Positions 43,377 through 52,169 are shown, counted from the stretch's first letter. The stretch is DNA of 64,000 bases from Streptomyces sedi (GCF_006335015.1 NZ_VDGT01000008.1:62001-126000), one strand, 5' to 3'. Program-made: numbers and translations. Notes: generated from the letters alone by a model not told the origin.

Positions 43377-44243
43377 ATGACCCGTGACCTGGGACAGGTG
43401 CGTCAGCTGTGGCACCTGCTGGAGCCACCGCACGCCGTGCTCTACTTCGCGCCCGAAACGGCCGAGGAGCTGGGTGCCCTGGGGTACCCGGCCGAGGATC
43501 GTTGGCGCGCCTACTTCGCCTGCCGGGCCGCGCCGCTGGGTCCGGTCGGGCCCAGGCCCGTGGCCTCCGCCTTCTACAGCTTCGCCCCCGCGATGGTGCG
43601 CCGGCACGCGACCGACCTCTGGTCGACGGCCGAGCCGGCCGCGGTGCTGGAGGCCAGGCTGCGGGTGGTCGACCGGGTCTACCGGCGGCTGTTGGGCGAC
43701 CGGGTGGACAGCCCCGAGCTTGCCGAGGCGGCCGAGCTGGTCGAACGGGCGGCAGCGGCGGCGGAGTGCGCCGGCCGGCCGTTGGCCGCCGCCAACGCCG
43801 CGCTGCCCCTGCCGGAGGCGCCGCATCTGCGGCTGTGGCAGGCGGCTGCCGTGCTGCGGGAGCACCGGGGCGACGGGCATCTGGCGGCGCTGCTGGTCGC
43901 GGAGTTGGACCCGGTCGAGTCGCTGGTGTCGTTCGCCGCGTTCGGCGCGGCCTCCACCGAGGTCTTCGAGAGCCGGGGATGGGAGCCGGCCGAGTGGTCG
44001 GCGGCCGAGCGGCGGCTGACCGCCCGCGGACTGCTGGCGGCCGACGGCACGGCCACGGAGGAGGGGCGCGCGCTGCGCGCGAGGATCGAGCGGGAGACCG
44101 ACATCCTGGCGGCCGGCCCCTGGGACGCGTTGAGCGGCGAGGAGAAGGCCCGACTCGTCGAGCTGCTGGGCGAGTTCTGGGTGGTCATGCTCAAGTCCGG
44201 GCTGCTGCCGCGGGAGAACACCCTGGGAATCGGCCGCATCTGA
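43377..44243 (+). CDS. SCO6745-like protein of unknown function
   Basis: A 288-residue soluble protein. The N-terminal half (RQLWHLLEPPHAVLYFAPET, then ASAFYSFAPAMVRRHATDLW) matches the SCO6745 family of Streptomyces. The C-terminal half (WEPAEWSAAERRLTARGLLA, ADGTATEEGRALRARIERET) resembles a MarR-like winged helix. It is often paired with TetR regulators; here the TetR gene is divergent with a shared operator. ATG at 43377 with GGAGGTGG upstream. Function unknown. Confidence 0.7.
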   Translation: MTRDLGQVRQLWHLLEPPHAVLYFAPETAEELGALGYPAEDRWRAYFACRAAPLGPVGPRPVASAFYSFAPAMVRRHATDLWSTAEPAAVLEARLRVVDRVYRRLLGDRVDSPELAEAAELVERAAAAAECAGRPLAAANAALPLPEAPHLRLWQAAAVLREHRGDGHLAALLVAELDPVESLVSFAAFGAASTEVFESRGWEPAEWSAAERRLTARGLLAADGTATEEGRALRARIERETDILAAGPWDALSGEEKARLVELLGEFWVVMLKSGLLPRENTLGIGRI

Positions 44244-44325
44244 GACCGCCTTCGGCGCCCGTCCCTCCCCCGTCGCCCCGGAGGGGGGATGGACGGGCGC
44301 GCCCGTGCGTGTAAACATATGTTGC

Positions 44326-45555
44326 ATGGCGAATAATGATGCGGACGGTGTGGGTGCGGGCGTCGAGTGGCCCCAGGGCTTCCTCGGGTACGCGGGACAC
44401 GCCGGGGTGCGACGGAACGGGAACGACCTGTCGATCATCGCCTCGGAGCGACCGGCGGTCAGCGCCGCCGTCTTCACCCGTAGCCGCTTCGCCGGCCCCT
44501 CGGTGGTGCTCAGCCGCCGTCACGCGGCCGACCAGCGGATGAGCGCCATCGTCACGGTCGCCGCCAACGCCAATGTGGCCACCGGCGCCGAGGGCGAGCG
44601 GAACGCGGCGGAGTTGGCCGCCCTCGTCGGGGAGCTGCTGAGGATCCCGGCCGAGCGGGTGCTCGTCAGCTCCACCGGGGTGATCGGTCGCCAGCTGCCC
44701 ATGGCGCCGCTGCGCGCGCATCTCGGCGGCGACGGGGCCGGTGAGGCCGGAGCGGGGGGAACGGTCGCCGGCGCGCGGGACTTCGATGCGAGCCCGTTGG
44801 CCGTGGCCGGGGCCATGATGACCACCGACACCCATGCCAAGGTCAGCAGCCGCACGGTGGGCGGCGCCCGCGTCGTCGGGGTGGCCAAGGGCGTCGGCAT
44901 GATCGAGCCCGACATGGCGACCATGCTGGCCTATCTGGTGACGGACGCCGAGGTCGGTCCGATCGAGCTGGACAACGCCCTCCGCAGCGCGGTCGACCGC
45001 ACCTTCAACTGCCTCAGCGTGGACACCGACACCTCCACGTCGGACACCGTGGCGCTGCTGGCCAACGGTGCCGCCGGGCCGGTCGACCCGGACGCGTTCG
45101 CCGAGGCCGTGCACGCCGTCTGCCTGGAGCTGACCGAGCAGTTGGCCAGGGACGGCGAGGGGGCGACCAAGCTGCTGCGGGTGGTGGTCGAGGGCGCCGC
45201 GAGCCCGGGGCAGGCGAAGCGGATCGCCAAGAGCGTCCTCAACTCACCGCTGGTGAAGACCGCGGTCCATGGCGCCGACCCCAACTGGGGCCGCGTCGTG
45301 ATGGCCGTCGGCAAGAACACCGAACACGAGGAGGACCTCGCCATCACCCCGGAGAAGACGACCGTGCGCTTCGGGGCGATGGAGGTCTACCCGCGGGCCA
45401 CCGGTGAGGAGGAGTTGGCCCGGCTGGTGGAGATCATGCGCCGGGACGAGGTGGAGATCGGCGTCACGCTCGGGCTCGGGGAGGACGCCGCCACGGTCTA
45501 CGGCTGCGACCTCTCCGACGGCTATGTGCGGATCAACGCCGACTACACCACCTGA
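44326..45555 (+). CDS. argJ: Ornithine acetyltransferase (ArgJ family), resembling clavulanate-cluster OAT2
   Basis: A 409-residue ArgJ-fold enzyme. The self-cleavage site is A198/T199 in EPDMATMLAYL, producing alpha and beta chains with Thr as nucleophile. AAVFTRSRFAGPSVVL, ANANVATGAEG and the C-terminal GYVRINADYTT look closer to the OAT2 proteins of clavulanic acid clusters than to primary ArgJ, from memory. It moves acetyl groups between N-acetylornithine or N-acetylglutamate and an acceptor. No other arginine gene is near. The ATG at 44326 lacks a clear Shine-Dalgarno; the palindrome AACATATGTT at 44314-44323 lies just before it. Confidence 0.88.
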   Translation: MANNDADGVGAGVEWPQGFLGYAGHAGVRRNGNDLSIIASERPAVSAAVFTRSRFAGPSVVLSRRHAADQRMSAIVTVAANANVATGAEGERNAAELAALVGELLRIPAERVLVSSTGVIGRQLPMAPLRAHLGGDGAGEAGAGGTVAGARDFDASPLAVAGAMMTTDTHAKVSSRTVGGARVVGVAKGVGMIEPDMATMLAYLVTDAEVGPIELDNALRSAVDRTFNCLSVDTDTSTSDTVALLANGAAGPVDPDAFAEAVHAVCLELTEQLARDGEGATKLLRVVVEGAASPGQAKRIAKSVLNSPLVKTAVHGADPNWGRVVMAVGKNTEHEEDLAITPEKTTVRFGAMEVYPRATGEEELARLVEIMRRDEVEIGVTLGLGEDAATVYGCDLSDGYVRINADYTT

Positions 45556-45576
45556 CCCGCTCCACCTCGTGTCGAT

Positions 45577-45590
45577 GTTTCACGTGGAAC
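45577..45590. promoter_or_regulatory. parS-like site (one mismatch)
   Basis: GTTTCACGTGGAAC, one base from the perfect core, between argJ and the XRE gene. It forms a pair with the site at 45602. Confidence 0.75.
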
Positions 45591-45597
45591 AAGAAGC

Positions 45598-46470
45598 TCA
45601 TGTTTCACGTGGAACATCGTGGGCGAGCGGCCCGAGTCGCGCCCGGAGTCGGCGCAGCGCATCGGCGGAGTCGCTGCCCGGCAGCGCGGCATAGAGAACG
45701 AGTCGCTGCCCCGGGTCCTCCGGTAGCTCGGCGAGATGGTCGGTCAGCGTGAGCGCGCCCACCACGGGATGCTGATAGGTGAGGGTGTGGGTCGAGCAGA
45801 CCTCCACCTGGTGCCCGGCCCAGAGCCGGCGGAACTCCTCGCTCTCCCGGATCAGCTCCTCCACCAGCTGTCGCAACACCCGATCGCCCGGGTGGAGGCT
45901 CGTCGCCCGTCGGAGGTCGGAGACCATGTCCCGACATCGGGAGGCCCACCCGACTCCGAAGAGTCGCCGCAGGCAGGGGTCGAGGAACAACAGCCGGATC
46001 ACATTGGGCCGGGCGGCGTGCGGAAGATGCGGGGCCAGCAGCGTGTGGGCCAGCCGATTCCACACCAGCACGTCTCCCCGGCGGCCCAGCACCAGCGCCG
46101 GAGTCTCGTCCAGGGCGCGAACGAGCGCGACCAGCGCCGGTCGCAGCGCCTCGGCGGGGGCGGAGGCGACCTGGCGCGGCCTGGCCAACTGCCGCAGGTG
46201 ACGCTGCTCGGCCTCGTCCAGGCCGAGGGCGCGAGCGAGCGAGTGCAACACCTGGTCGGAAACCCCGGGGCTCGCGCCCTGTTCCAGCCGGGTGTAGTAG
46301 CCGACGCTGATCCCGGCTATCTCGGCCAGCTCCTCGCGCCGCAACCCGGGTACCCGACGCCGCCCCAGCGTCGGCAGCCCGACGTCCTCTGGGCGCAGCT
46401 GGGCGCGCCGGGAGCGGAGGAAATCGCCGAGGTCGGGAGGGAGAGTTTTGCTCACCCGCTCATCCTGCAC
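45598..46470 (-). CDS. XRE-family regulator with MmyB-like ligand domain
   Basis: A 290-residue regulator. The N-terminal helix-turn-helix (RRRVPGLRREELAEIAGISV then GYYTRLEQGASPGVSDQVL) is of the HTH_31 type. The C-terminal part (ALDETPALVLGRRGDVLVWN, RRLWAGHQVEVCSTHTLTYQ, HPVVGALTL) is the MmyB-like PAS-type domain, where fatty-acyl ligands can bind. The GTG at 46470 or a GTG seven codons later could start it. The C-terminal VPRET is encoded by the parS-like site at 45602-45615. Confidence 0.87.
   Translation of the reverse strand: MQDERVSKTLPPDLGDFLRSRRAQLRPEDVGLPTLGRRRVPGLRREELAEIAGISVGYYTRLEQGASPGVSDQVLHSLARALGLDEAEQRHLRQLARPRQVASAPAEALRPALVALVRALDETPALVLGRRGDVLVWNRLAHTLLAPHLPHAARPNVIRLLFLDPCLRRLFGVGWASRCRDMVSDLRRATSLHPGDRVLRQLVEELIRESEEFRRLWAGHQVEVCSTHTLTYQHPVVGALTLTDHLAELPEDPGQRLVLYAALPGSDSADALRRLRARLGPLAHDVPRET
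45602..45615. promoter_or_regulatory. parS-like site (one mismatch)
   Basis: A second GTTTCACGTGGAAC, 25 bp from the first and in the same orientation. It lies in the last codons of the XRE gene, which ends VPRET. Confidence 0.75.
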
Positions 46471-46672
46471 CGGTCGGAGGTGCCCTCCGTGCCGTGCTGG
46501 TCACGATCGCGCCAGGGACCGCGCTGTGCCGCGTTCGCCGGTCATGCCGCCCGGCCGCGTCGACCGGTCGCGAGCGCCGGCCGTGCGTGGTCGAGGAACG
46601 TCCTTCGGAAGGTCATGGCCCGGTGAAAACCGGTGGCCGACGGGTCAGGTTCCCCCGGTACGGTCCGCTCTC

Positions 46673-47614
46673 ATGGAACGTGAGGAGCGGCGTCTCTCGC
46701 CGGAGTCGCGCGCGGTGCGCGAGATCGCCACCGCCCACGGGGTCGCCTGGGAGTCCGTCAGGCCGTCGCCGGTGCAGGGCGAGGCGGCCCGGGTCTGGCT
46801 GCTGGGTGGCGAGTGGGTACTCAAGGTCGCCCGGGAGGGGTTCGCGAACGACCTGCGCAAGGAGGCGCTGGTGATCCCGTTCGCGGTGCGCCGCGGGGTG
46901 CGGACGCCGGCGCTGCTGGACCGGGGCGAGCTGCCGCTCCCCTGGCTGCTGATGCGTCGCGTGCCCGGCGGGCCGGCCGACGAGGGCGAGCCGGGCGACG
47001 CCGGACTGCGGGCGCTCGGCCGGGAACTGGCGGCGCTGCACTCCGCCGAGGTCCCGGACGAGGTGCGGGCGGGGGTGCCCGCGGACGGGTCGGACGACCC
47101 GCGCGCCGGAATCGAGGGGCTGGCCGGCCGCGGCTATCTGAGCCCCGCGCTGGCCGACTGGCTGGGCCGCTGGCTCGACCGCCTCGACGGGGCCCGGGAC
47201 AAGCCGGCGCGGGCGACGTTGATCCACGGCGACATCGCGGCGGGCAACCTGCTCTTCGCCGAGGACGGCTCGCTCACCGCGCTGCTGGACTGGGGCGACG
47301 CCGCATGGGCCGATCCGGCCATGGAGTTCGCCAAGGTGCCGCCGCGGAGGCTGCCCCCGGTGCTCACCGGCTATCTCGACGACGGCTCCCCCGAGGGGCC
47401 GAGGACGCTCGCCGAGCGGGGGCCGGGACTGGTGGCCGGCGTGCTGTGGCACCAGCTGAGCTGGGCGGTGCTGCGGCTCGCGGACCAGCCCCGGCCGGAC
47501 GGCGCGCACTGGAGCGCCCAGCCCGCCAACCGACTCCTCGAACTGCTGCGTCTCTACGCCGAGGAGCTGCCCGAGCCGTGGGCCGGCTGGATGAGGTCCC
47601 AACGGTTGCCGTAA
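46673..47614 (+). CDS. Aminoglycoside phosphotransferase-like protein
   Basis: A 313-residue protein of the APH/choline-kinase fold. The nucleotide-binding lysine is in EWVLKVAREG, the catalytic loop is ATLIHGDIAAGNLLF, and LLDWGDAAWADPAMEFAKV holds the metal-binding aspartate. All core motifs are present, so it should be active, but the substrate (aminoglycoside, macrolide or metabolite) cannot be told. ATG at 46673. Its last 61 bp overlap the convergent VOC gene. Confidence 0.82.
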   Translation: MEREERRLSPESRAVREIATAHGVAWESVRPSPVQGEAARVWLLGGEWVLKVAREGFANDLRKEALVIPFAVRRGVRTPALLDRGELPLPWLLMRRVPGGPADEGEPGDAGLRALGRELAALHSAEVPDEVRAGVPADGSDDPRAGIEGLAGRGYLSPALADWLGRWLDRLDGARDKPARATLIHGDIAAGNLLFAEDGSLTALLDWGDAAWADPAMEFAKVPPRRLPPVLTGYLDDGSPEGPRTLAERGPGLVAGVLWHQLSWAVLRLADQPRPDGAHWSAQPANRLLELLRLYAEELPEPWAGWMRSQRLP

Positions 47615-47967
47615 CGGTCCACGAAGACCATCACCCGGCCGTAGCTCTCGGTCCTCGGCGGCTCTTCCAGGGTGACCCCGGCCGCCATCAGCCGGGCCAG
47701 GTCGGCGTCGAAGTCGTCCGTGTCGAGGAAGAACCCGACCCGGCCACCGGTCTGGTCCCCGACCCGCGCCCGCTGCCGTTCGCCGACCGCCCGCGCCAAC
47801 AGCAGCCCGGTCTCCGCCGTCGGGCTCGGGGCGACGACCACCCAGCGTTTCCCGTCGGGCGCGAGCAGCCGGTCCTCGCGCAACGTGAAACCGAGCACCT
47901 CGGTGTAGTAGGCGATCGCCTCGTCGTACTCCGGTACCACCAGGGTTACCAGTCCCATACGGCGCAT
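47554..47967 (-). CDS. VOC family protein (glyoxalase/dioxygenase superfamily)
   Basis: A 137-residue single VOC module: LVTLVVPEYDEAIAYYTEVL, GFTLREDRLLAPDGKRWVVV, then VGFFLDTDDFDADLARLMAA and VMVFVDRYGNRWDLIQ. Probably a dimer that binds a metal and a small molecule. ATG at 47967 or three codons later. The 3' end overlaps the convergent phosphotransferase gene. Confidence 0.82.
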   Translation of the reverse strand: MRRMGLVTLVVPEYDEAIAYYTEVLGFTLREDRLLAPDGKRWVVVAPSPTAETGLLLARAVGERQRARVGDQTGGRVGFFLDTDDFDADLARLMAAGVTLEEPPRTESYGRVMVFVDRYGNRWDLIQPAHGSGSSSA

Positions 47968-47982
47968 GGGGCTCAGCCTGCC

Positions 47983-48687
47983 ATGCTGGGAGGCGTGTAC
48001 AGCGAACGGCCTGCCGAGCGGCTGCCGGGGGCGGTGCTCTGGCGGAGCGTTCCCCGACCGGGAGACGCCCCGGGCCGGGTGCTGCCCGACGGCTGCATGG
48101 ACCTGATCCTGATCGGCGACCGGCTGGTGGTCGCCGGGCCCGACACCCGTGCGCTGGTCGGCTACCAGGGCGCCGAGCTGCCCTGCGTGGGACTCCGCTT
48201 CGCGCCCGGGCAGGCGCCGCTGGTGCTCGGGGAGCCGGCGGACGCCTTCGTCGACGCCCGGGTGGCGCTGGCCGAGGCCTGGCCGGGGCGGGTGGTGCGC
48301 GAGCTGACCGAGCGCGTCGCGCTCGCCGAGCGCCCGGGCGCCGTGCTCCAGGAGGCGGCGCTCGCCAGGCTCGGCGAGCCGCCCACGCGGGAACGCTGGC
48401 GACCGGCGGCGGTGGCCGCCCTGGGGGCCGGGCGCTCGGTGGCGGAGACGGCGCGCGGGCTCGGGATCAGCGAACGGCAGCTGTACCGTCGCAGCCTGCG
48501 CGCCTTCGGATACGGCCCGAAGACGCTGGCCCGCGTGCTGCGGATGCGGCGCGCCCTGGCCCTGGCCAGGGGCGGGGCGCCGCTGGCGGCGGTGGCGGCC
48601 GAGGTCGGCTACGCCGACCAGGCCCATCTCGCGCGGGAGTTCAGAGCGCTGGCCGGGGTGCCGGTGGGGAGGCTGCTGACGCCCTGA
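47983..48687 (+). CDS. AraC family transcriptional regulator
   Basis: A 234-residue regulator. The N-terminal part (ERPAERLPGAVLWRSVPRPG, VLPDGCMDLILIGDRLVVAG) matches the DUF6597 sensor seen in related proteins. The C-terminal double helix-turn-helix is ETARGLGISERQLYRRSLRA and AAVAAEVGYADQAHLAREFR. Divergent from the VOC gene, 15 bp away, which it may control. Start ATG at 47983 or GTG at 47995. Confidence 0.85.
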   Translation: MLGGVYSERPAERLPGAVLWRSVPRPGDAPGRVLPDGCMDLILIGDRLVVAGPDTRALVGYQGAELPCVGLRFAPGQAPLVLGEPADAFVDARVALAEAWPGRVVRELTERVALAERPGAVLQEAALARLGEPPTRERWRPAAVAALGAGRSVAETARGLGISERQLYRRSLRAFGYGPKTLARVLRMRRALALARGGAPLAAVAAEVGYADQAHLAREFRALAGVPVGRLLTP

Positions 48688-48703
48688 CGCGGACGATGGG
48701 GGC

Positions 48704-49093
48704 TCAGTGCTGCCAGGCGAAGAGGTCGACGGAGTTGCCGTCCGGGTCGAGCACCACGGCGTAGCGCTGCCCCCAGACCGCGTCCCAGGGCTCGTGCTCA
48801 CCGGGGTGGCCGGCGTCGACCAGCTCGCGGAAGAGGGAGTCGACCTCGGCCGGGCTGTCGCAGCGGAAGGCCAACGAGACTCGTGCGCCCTCCGGCCTCG
48901 GCTGGTAGTCGGGGCGCATCGAGCGCACCGATTCCAGGGTGTCCCAGGCGAGCCGCACGCCGCCGTCGAGCACCGTCTCGGCGTGCGGCTCGGCGGCGTC
49001 CTCCGGCACGGTCACGCCGAGGCGGCGGTAGAAGGCGAGCGAGGCCGTCAGGTCGTCCGTGACCAGGCCGATCATGTCCATTCGCGGTGTCAT
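48704..49093 (-). CDS. VOC family protein (second)
   Basis: A 129-residue VOC module: MIGLVTDDLTASLAFYRRLG, SLAFRCDSPAEVDSLFRELV and YAVVLDPDGNSVDLFAW. No close sequence relation to the other VOC protein here is evident. It is convergent with the AraC gene, 16 bp away. ATG at 49093. Substrate unknown. Confidence 0.82.
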   Translation of the reverse strand: MTPRMDMIGLVTDDLTASLAFYRRLGVTVPEDAAEPHAETVLDGGVRLAWDTLESVRSMRPDYQPRPEGARVSLAFRCDSPAEVDSLFRELVDAGHPGEHEPWDAVWGQRYAVVLDPDGNSVDLFAWQH

Positions 49094-49212
49094 GGGGCCA
49101 GCGTAGGAAGCGGCGACGGCGGGGGTCTTGAACGAATCGGCCGTGTCCTCCCGCGTACGGGCGACGGTGCCGTGGCCACGCGGACGGGGGTTCCCGCACC
49201 GCCGGGGCGGGG

Positions 49213-50100
49213 CTACCCGTGGGCCATGGAGAAGGGCGCGAAGCGGCGGGCGGGGGTGCCGGGGGGAGTGTGCGCGCCGTGGATCATCAGCTCCGTGTGT
49301 CCGGTCTCCTCAAGGCCGCGCGCGTGGAGCCAGCGGGCCAGTTCCGGCTGGTCGTCGCCGACGTCGAAGCGGGCCGGGGTCGGGGTGCCCAGCGCCAGCG
49401 GGGTCAGCAGCGCCCTGGCCACGGACGCGTCGTCGGCGACCAGCGGGCCGATCGAGGTGGTGGTGACGTTGGGCCAGGAGGCGCCGAAGCCGGCCAGGCG
49501 GCCCTCGGGGGTCCTGGCCACCAGGAAACGGTCGGCGAAGCGCGGCAGCCGGGCGAGGAGTTCGGTCCGGTCGGCGCCGAAGGCCACGAGGTCGTAGGCG
49601 AGGATCTCCGGCAGGTCCGCCGCCCGCGCCGGCCGCACCGCGACCCCGCCGTCGTCCCCACGGTTCTCCCCGCCCACGGGCGGCTCGGTGAGGGTGCCGC
49701 GCAGCGTGGTGATGCCGCCCATCGCCTTGAACCCCAGCCGTTCGTAGAGAGGCCGCCCCTGGTCCGTGGCGGTGAGCAGCAACGGGGCCCCCGCCGCGTC
49801 CTCGACCACCCGGCGCATCAGCCGCATCCCCAGGCCGCGCCGCTGGCGGCGGCCGGCCACCAGCATCATGCCGACGGCGTGCCACCGCTCCGCGTAGGAG
49901 GTGCGGATCACGGTCGCCAGCAGCCCGCCGGCCGGGTCGTCGGCGGGGGCGTCGATCCCGTACCCCGTTCCCGAGGCGAGCAGCAGGCGCCACTTGTGCT
50001 CCTCGCGTCCCCAGCCGTGCTCTTCGGCGAGGTCGAGGCAGGCACCCAGGTCGGCCGGCGTGAGAAGGCGGATCGGTGGGTGGTCGTCGTGTGAGGTCAC
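49213..50100 (-). CDS. GNAT family N-acetyltransferase, two-domain
   Basis: A 295-residue protein. The N-terminal GNAT domain has MMLVAGRRQRRGLGMRLMRR (acetyl-CoA motif) and PLYERLGFKAMGG. The C-terminal domain (VRPARAADLPEILAYDLVAF, DRTELLARLPRFADRFLVAR) resembles Acetyltransf_18/YitH. It acetylates an unknown small molecule or protein. GTG at 50100. Confidence 0.83.
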   Translation of the reverse strand: MTSHDDHPPIRLLTPADLGACLDLAEEHGWGREEHKWRLLLASGTGYGIDAPADDPAGGLLATVIRTSYAERWHAVGMMLVAGRRQRRGLGMRLMRRVVEDAAGAPLLLTATDQGRPLYERLGFKAMGGITTLRGTLTEPPVGGENRGDDGGVAVRPARAADLPEILAYDLVAFGADRTELLARLPRFADRFLVARTPEGRLAGFGASWPNVTTTSIGPLVADDASVARALLTPLALGTPTPARFDVGDDQPELARWLHARGLEETGHTELMIHGAHTPPGTPARRFAPFSMAHG

Positions 50101-50240
50101 CCGTTCAGACTGGCCGAGGTCTCGGCGGGCCGGCGACCGGTTTTCGCCGCGCTCCCCCGCGCCACCACGCGCCGCGTCTGCCGGAGGAAGCAGCCCCCGC
50201 TACTCGCGGCCGGGTACCCCGGTGGGTAAAGGTGTTCCCC

Positions 50241-51689
50241 ATGACCGACAAGAGCCGCGAGAACAGCCACCAGCACAGCGCGAGTGACGGCACGACCAGC
50301 GTCGATCCGGGCGCCGCCTTCACCGAGCCGCTGCCCGAGACCCGGCGGGAGCTGGCGCACCGCGCGGCGGCCTGCCAGGCGGCGGGGCGGGTCCCCGCCC
50401 TGGTCGCCACCGTGGCCCGCGAGGGGAAGCCGGTCTGGAGCGGCGGTGTCGGCGAGTTTCCGGTCGGGGCCGCCCCGGAACAGGTGCGCTTCCGCATCGC
50501 CTCCATCACCAAGTCCCTGACGGCGGTGCTGGTGCTGCGGCTGCGCGACGAGGGCCTGATCGAGCTCGACCAGCCGATCGAGCGCTGGCTGCCCACCCCG
50601 CACGGCGGCGGCGCGACCGTCGCGCAGCTGCTCGCGCACACCGCGGGGCTGGCAGCCGAGTCCCGGGGACCCTGGTGGGAGCGGACCCCGGGCGAGCTGC
50701 GCCCCGAGCTGCCCGACCTCTTCGGTCCCGACCAGGAACTCCACCCGACCGGGCGGCGCTTCCACTACTCCAACCCCGGCTACGCGCTGCTCGGCGCGCT
50801 GGTGGAACGGCTGCGCGGCGAGCCGTGGTACACGGTGCTGCGCCGCGAGGTGCTGGCGCCGCTCGGCATGGAGCGCACCTCCTACGAGCGGCGGGAGCCG
50901 GCGGCGCGCGGCTGGGCCGTGCACCCCCACGCCGACCTGCGGCAGCCGGAGCCGGAGGTGGACACCGGGCGGATGGCGCCGGCGGGGCAGCTGTGGTCGA
51001 CGACGGAGGACCTCTGCGCGTTCGCCGCCTTCCTGACGGGGCACCACGAGAACGCCGACGCGGTGCTCGGCGCCGACAGCCGGGCCGAGATGCGATCCTC
51101 CGCCGTGCCGTTGGAGCTGACCGATCTGACCAGCGGCTACGGCCTCGGTCTTCAGGTCGTCCAGCACGAGGGCCGCCAACTGTTCGGTCACGGCGGCTCG
51201 TTGCCGGGCTTTCTCGCGGGGGTCTGGTTCGACCCCGAGCAGCGCACCGCGGCAGCCGTGCTGGCCAACGCCACGGCCGGGCCCGCCGTGCGTTCCCTCA
51301 CGTTCGACCTGCTCTCCACCCTGCGCCGGCGCGAGCCGAGCTTCCCCGAGCCCTGGCGGCCGGCGGCCGACGCCGACCCGGCGCTGCTGCCGCTGACCGG
51401 CGACTGGTACTGGGGCACGACCTCCCACACCCTGCGGCTCGACGACGCCGGTGGCGTCTCGCTGTACCCGACGGGCGGCTCGGGGCGCGGCTCGCGGTTC
51501 CGGCGGGTCGGCGCGGAGGAGTGGCTGGGCCTGGACGCCTACTACGCGGGGGAGAGGCTGACCGTCCAGCGGGGGCCCGACGGCCGGGTCACCCATCTCG
51601 ACGTGGGCACCTTCGTGTTCACCAGGGAACCCTACGAGCCGGCCGCGCCCGTGCCGGGCGGCAGCGACCCGACGGGCTGGACGGCCTGA
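50241..51689 (+). CDS. Serine hydrolase (beta-lactamase/D-alanyl-D-alanine peptidase class C fold)
   Basis: A 482-residue protein with the class C motifs SxxK at 88-91 (SITK), YSN at 176-178 and HGG in LFGHGGSLPGFL. The C-terminal 130 residues form an extra beta-rich domain (LTGDWYWGTTSHTLRL). No export signal is visible at the N-terminus, so it may act in the cytosol as an esterase or peptidase rather than on cell wall. ATG at 50241. Confidence 0.87.
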   Translation: MTDKSRENSHQHSASDGTTSVDPGAAFTEPLPETRRELAHRAAACQAAGRVPALVATVAREGKPVWSGGVGEFPVGAAPEQVRFRIASITKSLTAVLVLRLRDEGLIELDQPIERWLPTPHGGGATVAQLLAHTAGLAAESRGPWWERTPGELRPELPDLFGPDQELHPTGRRFHYSNPGYALLGALVERLRGEPWYTVLRREVLAPLGMERTSYERREPAARGWAVHPHADLRQPEPEVDTGRMAPAGQLWSTTEDLCAFAAFLTGHHENADAVLGADSRAEMRSSAVPLELTDLTSGYGLGLQVVQHEGRQLFGHGGSLPGFLAGVWFDPEQRTAAAVLANATAGPAVRSLTFDLLSTLRRREPSFPEPWRPAADADPALLPLTGDWYWGTTSHTLRLDDAGGVSLYPTGGSGRGSRFRRVGAEEWLGLDAYYAGERLTVQRGPDGRVTHLDVGTFVFTREPYEPAAPVPGGSDPTGWTA

Positions 51690-51719
51690 GTGCCCGGGGG
51701 GCGCGGGGCGGGGGGCCGT

Positions 51720-52169
51720 TCAGAGCGTGAGCTTGTATCCCACGTGGGTGGCCTCGAACCCGAGCCGTTCGTAGAAGCGGTGCGCGTCGGTCCTGCTGGC
51801 GTCCGAGGTCAACTGGACCAGCGCGCACCCCTCCCGCCGCGCCTCCTCGACGGCCTGGCGGATCAGCCAGCCGCCGATGCCGGCGCCGCGCCGGTCGGTG
51901 CGCACCCGCACGGCCTCGATCAGCGCGCGGGAGGCGCCTCGACGGGAGAGCCCGAAGAGGATCGCCAGCTGGAGCGTGCCGACGACCCGCCCGTTCTCCT
52001 CGGCGACCAGGAGCCGCTGGTGCGGGTCGGCGGAGAAGCGTGCGAACGCCGCCTCGTAGGGCGCGAGGTCGTCGGGGCTCTCCCGGGTGGCACCGAGCGG
52101 GTCGTCCGCCAACATGGCGACGATTTCCGGCACATCGTCCGAAGTCGCGGCACGCAGAAAGATGTCCAT
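51720..52169 (-). CDS. GNAT family N-acetyltransferase
   Basis: A 149-residue single GNAT domain: IFLRAATSDDVPEIVAMLAD, then EAVRVRTDRRGAGIGGWLIR (acetyl-CoA binding) and DAHRFYERLGFEATHVGYKL. ATG at 52169 is chosen over a longer frame from 52223. Convergent with the serine hydrolase gene, 30 bp apart. Substrate unknown. Confidence 0.87.
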   Translation of the reverse strand: MDIFLRAATSDDVPEIVAMLADDPLGATRESPDDLAPYEAAFARFSADPHQRLLVAEENGRVVGTLQLAILFGLSRRGASRALIEAVRVRTDRRGAGIGGWLIRQAVEEARREGCALVQLTSDASRTDAHRFYERLGFEATHVGYKLTL

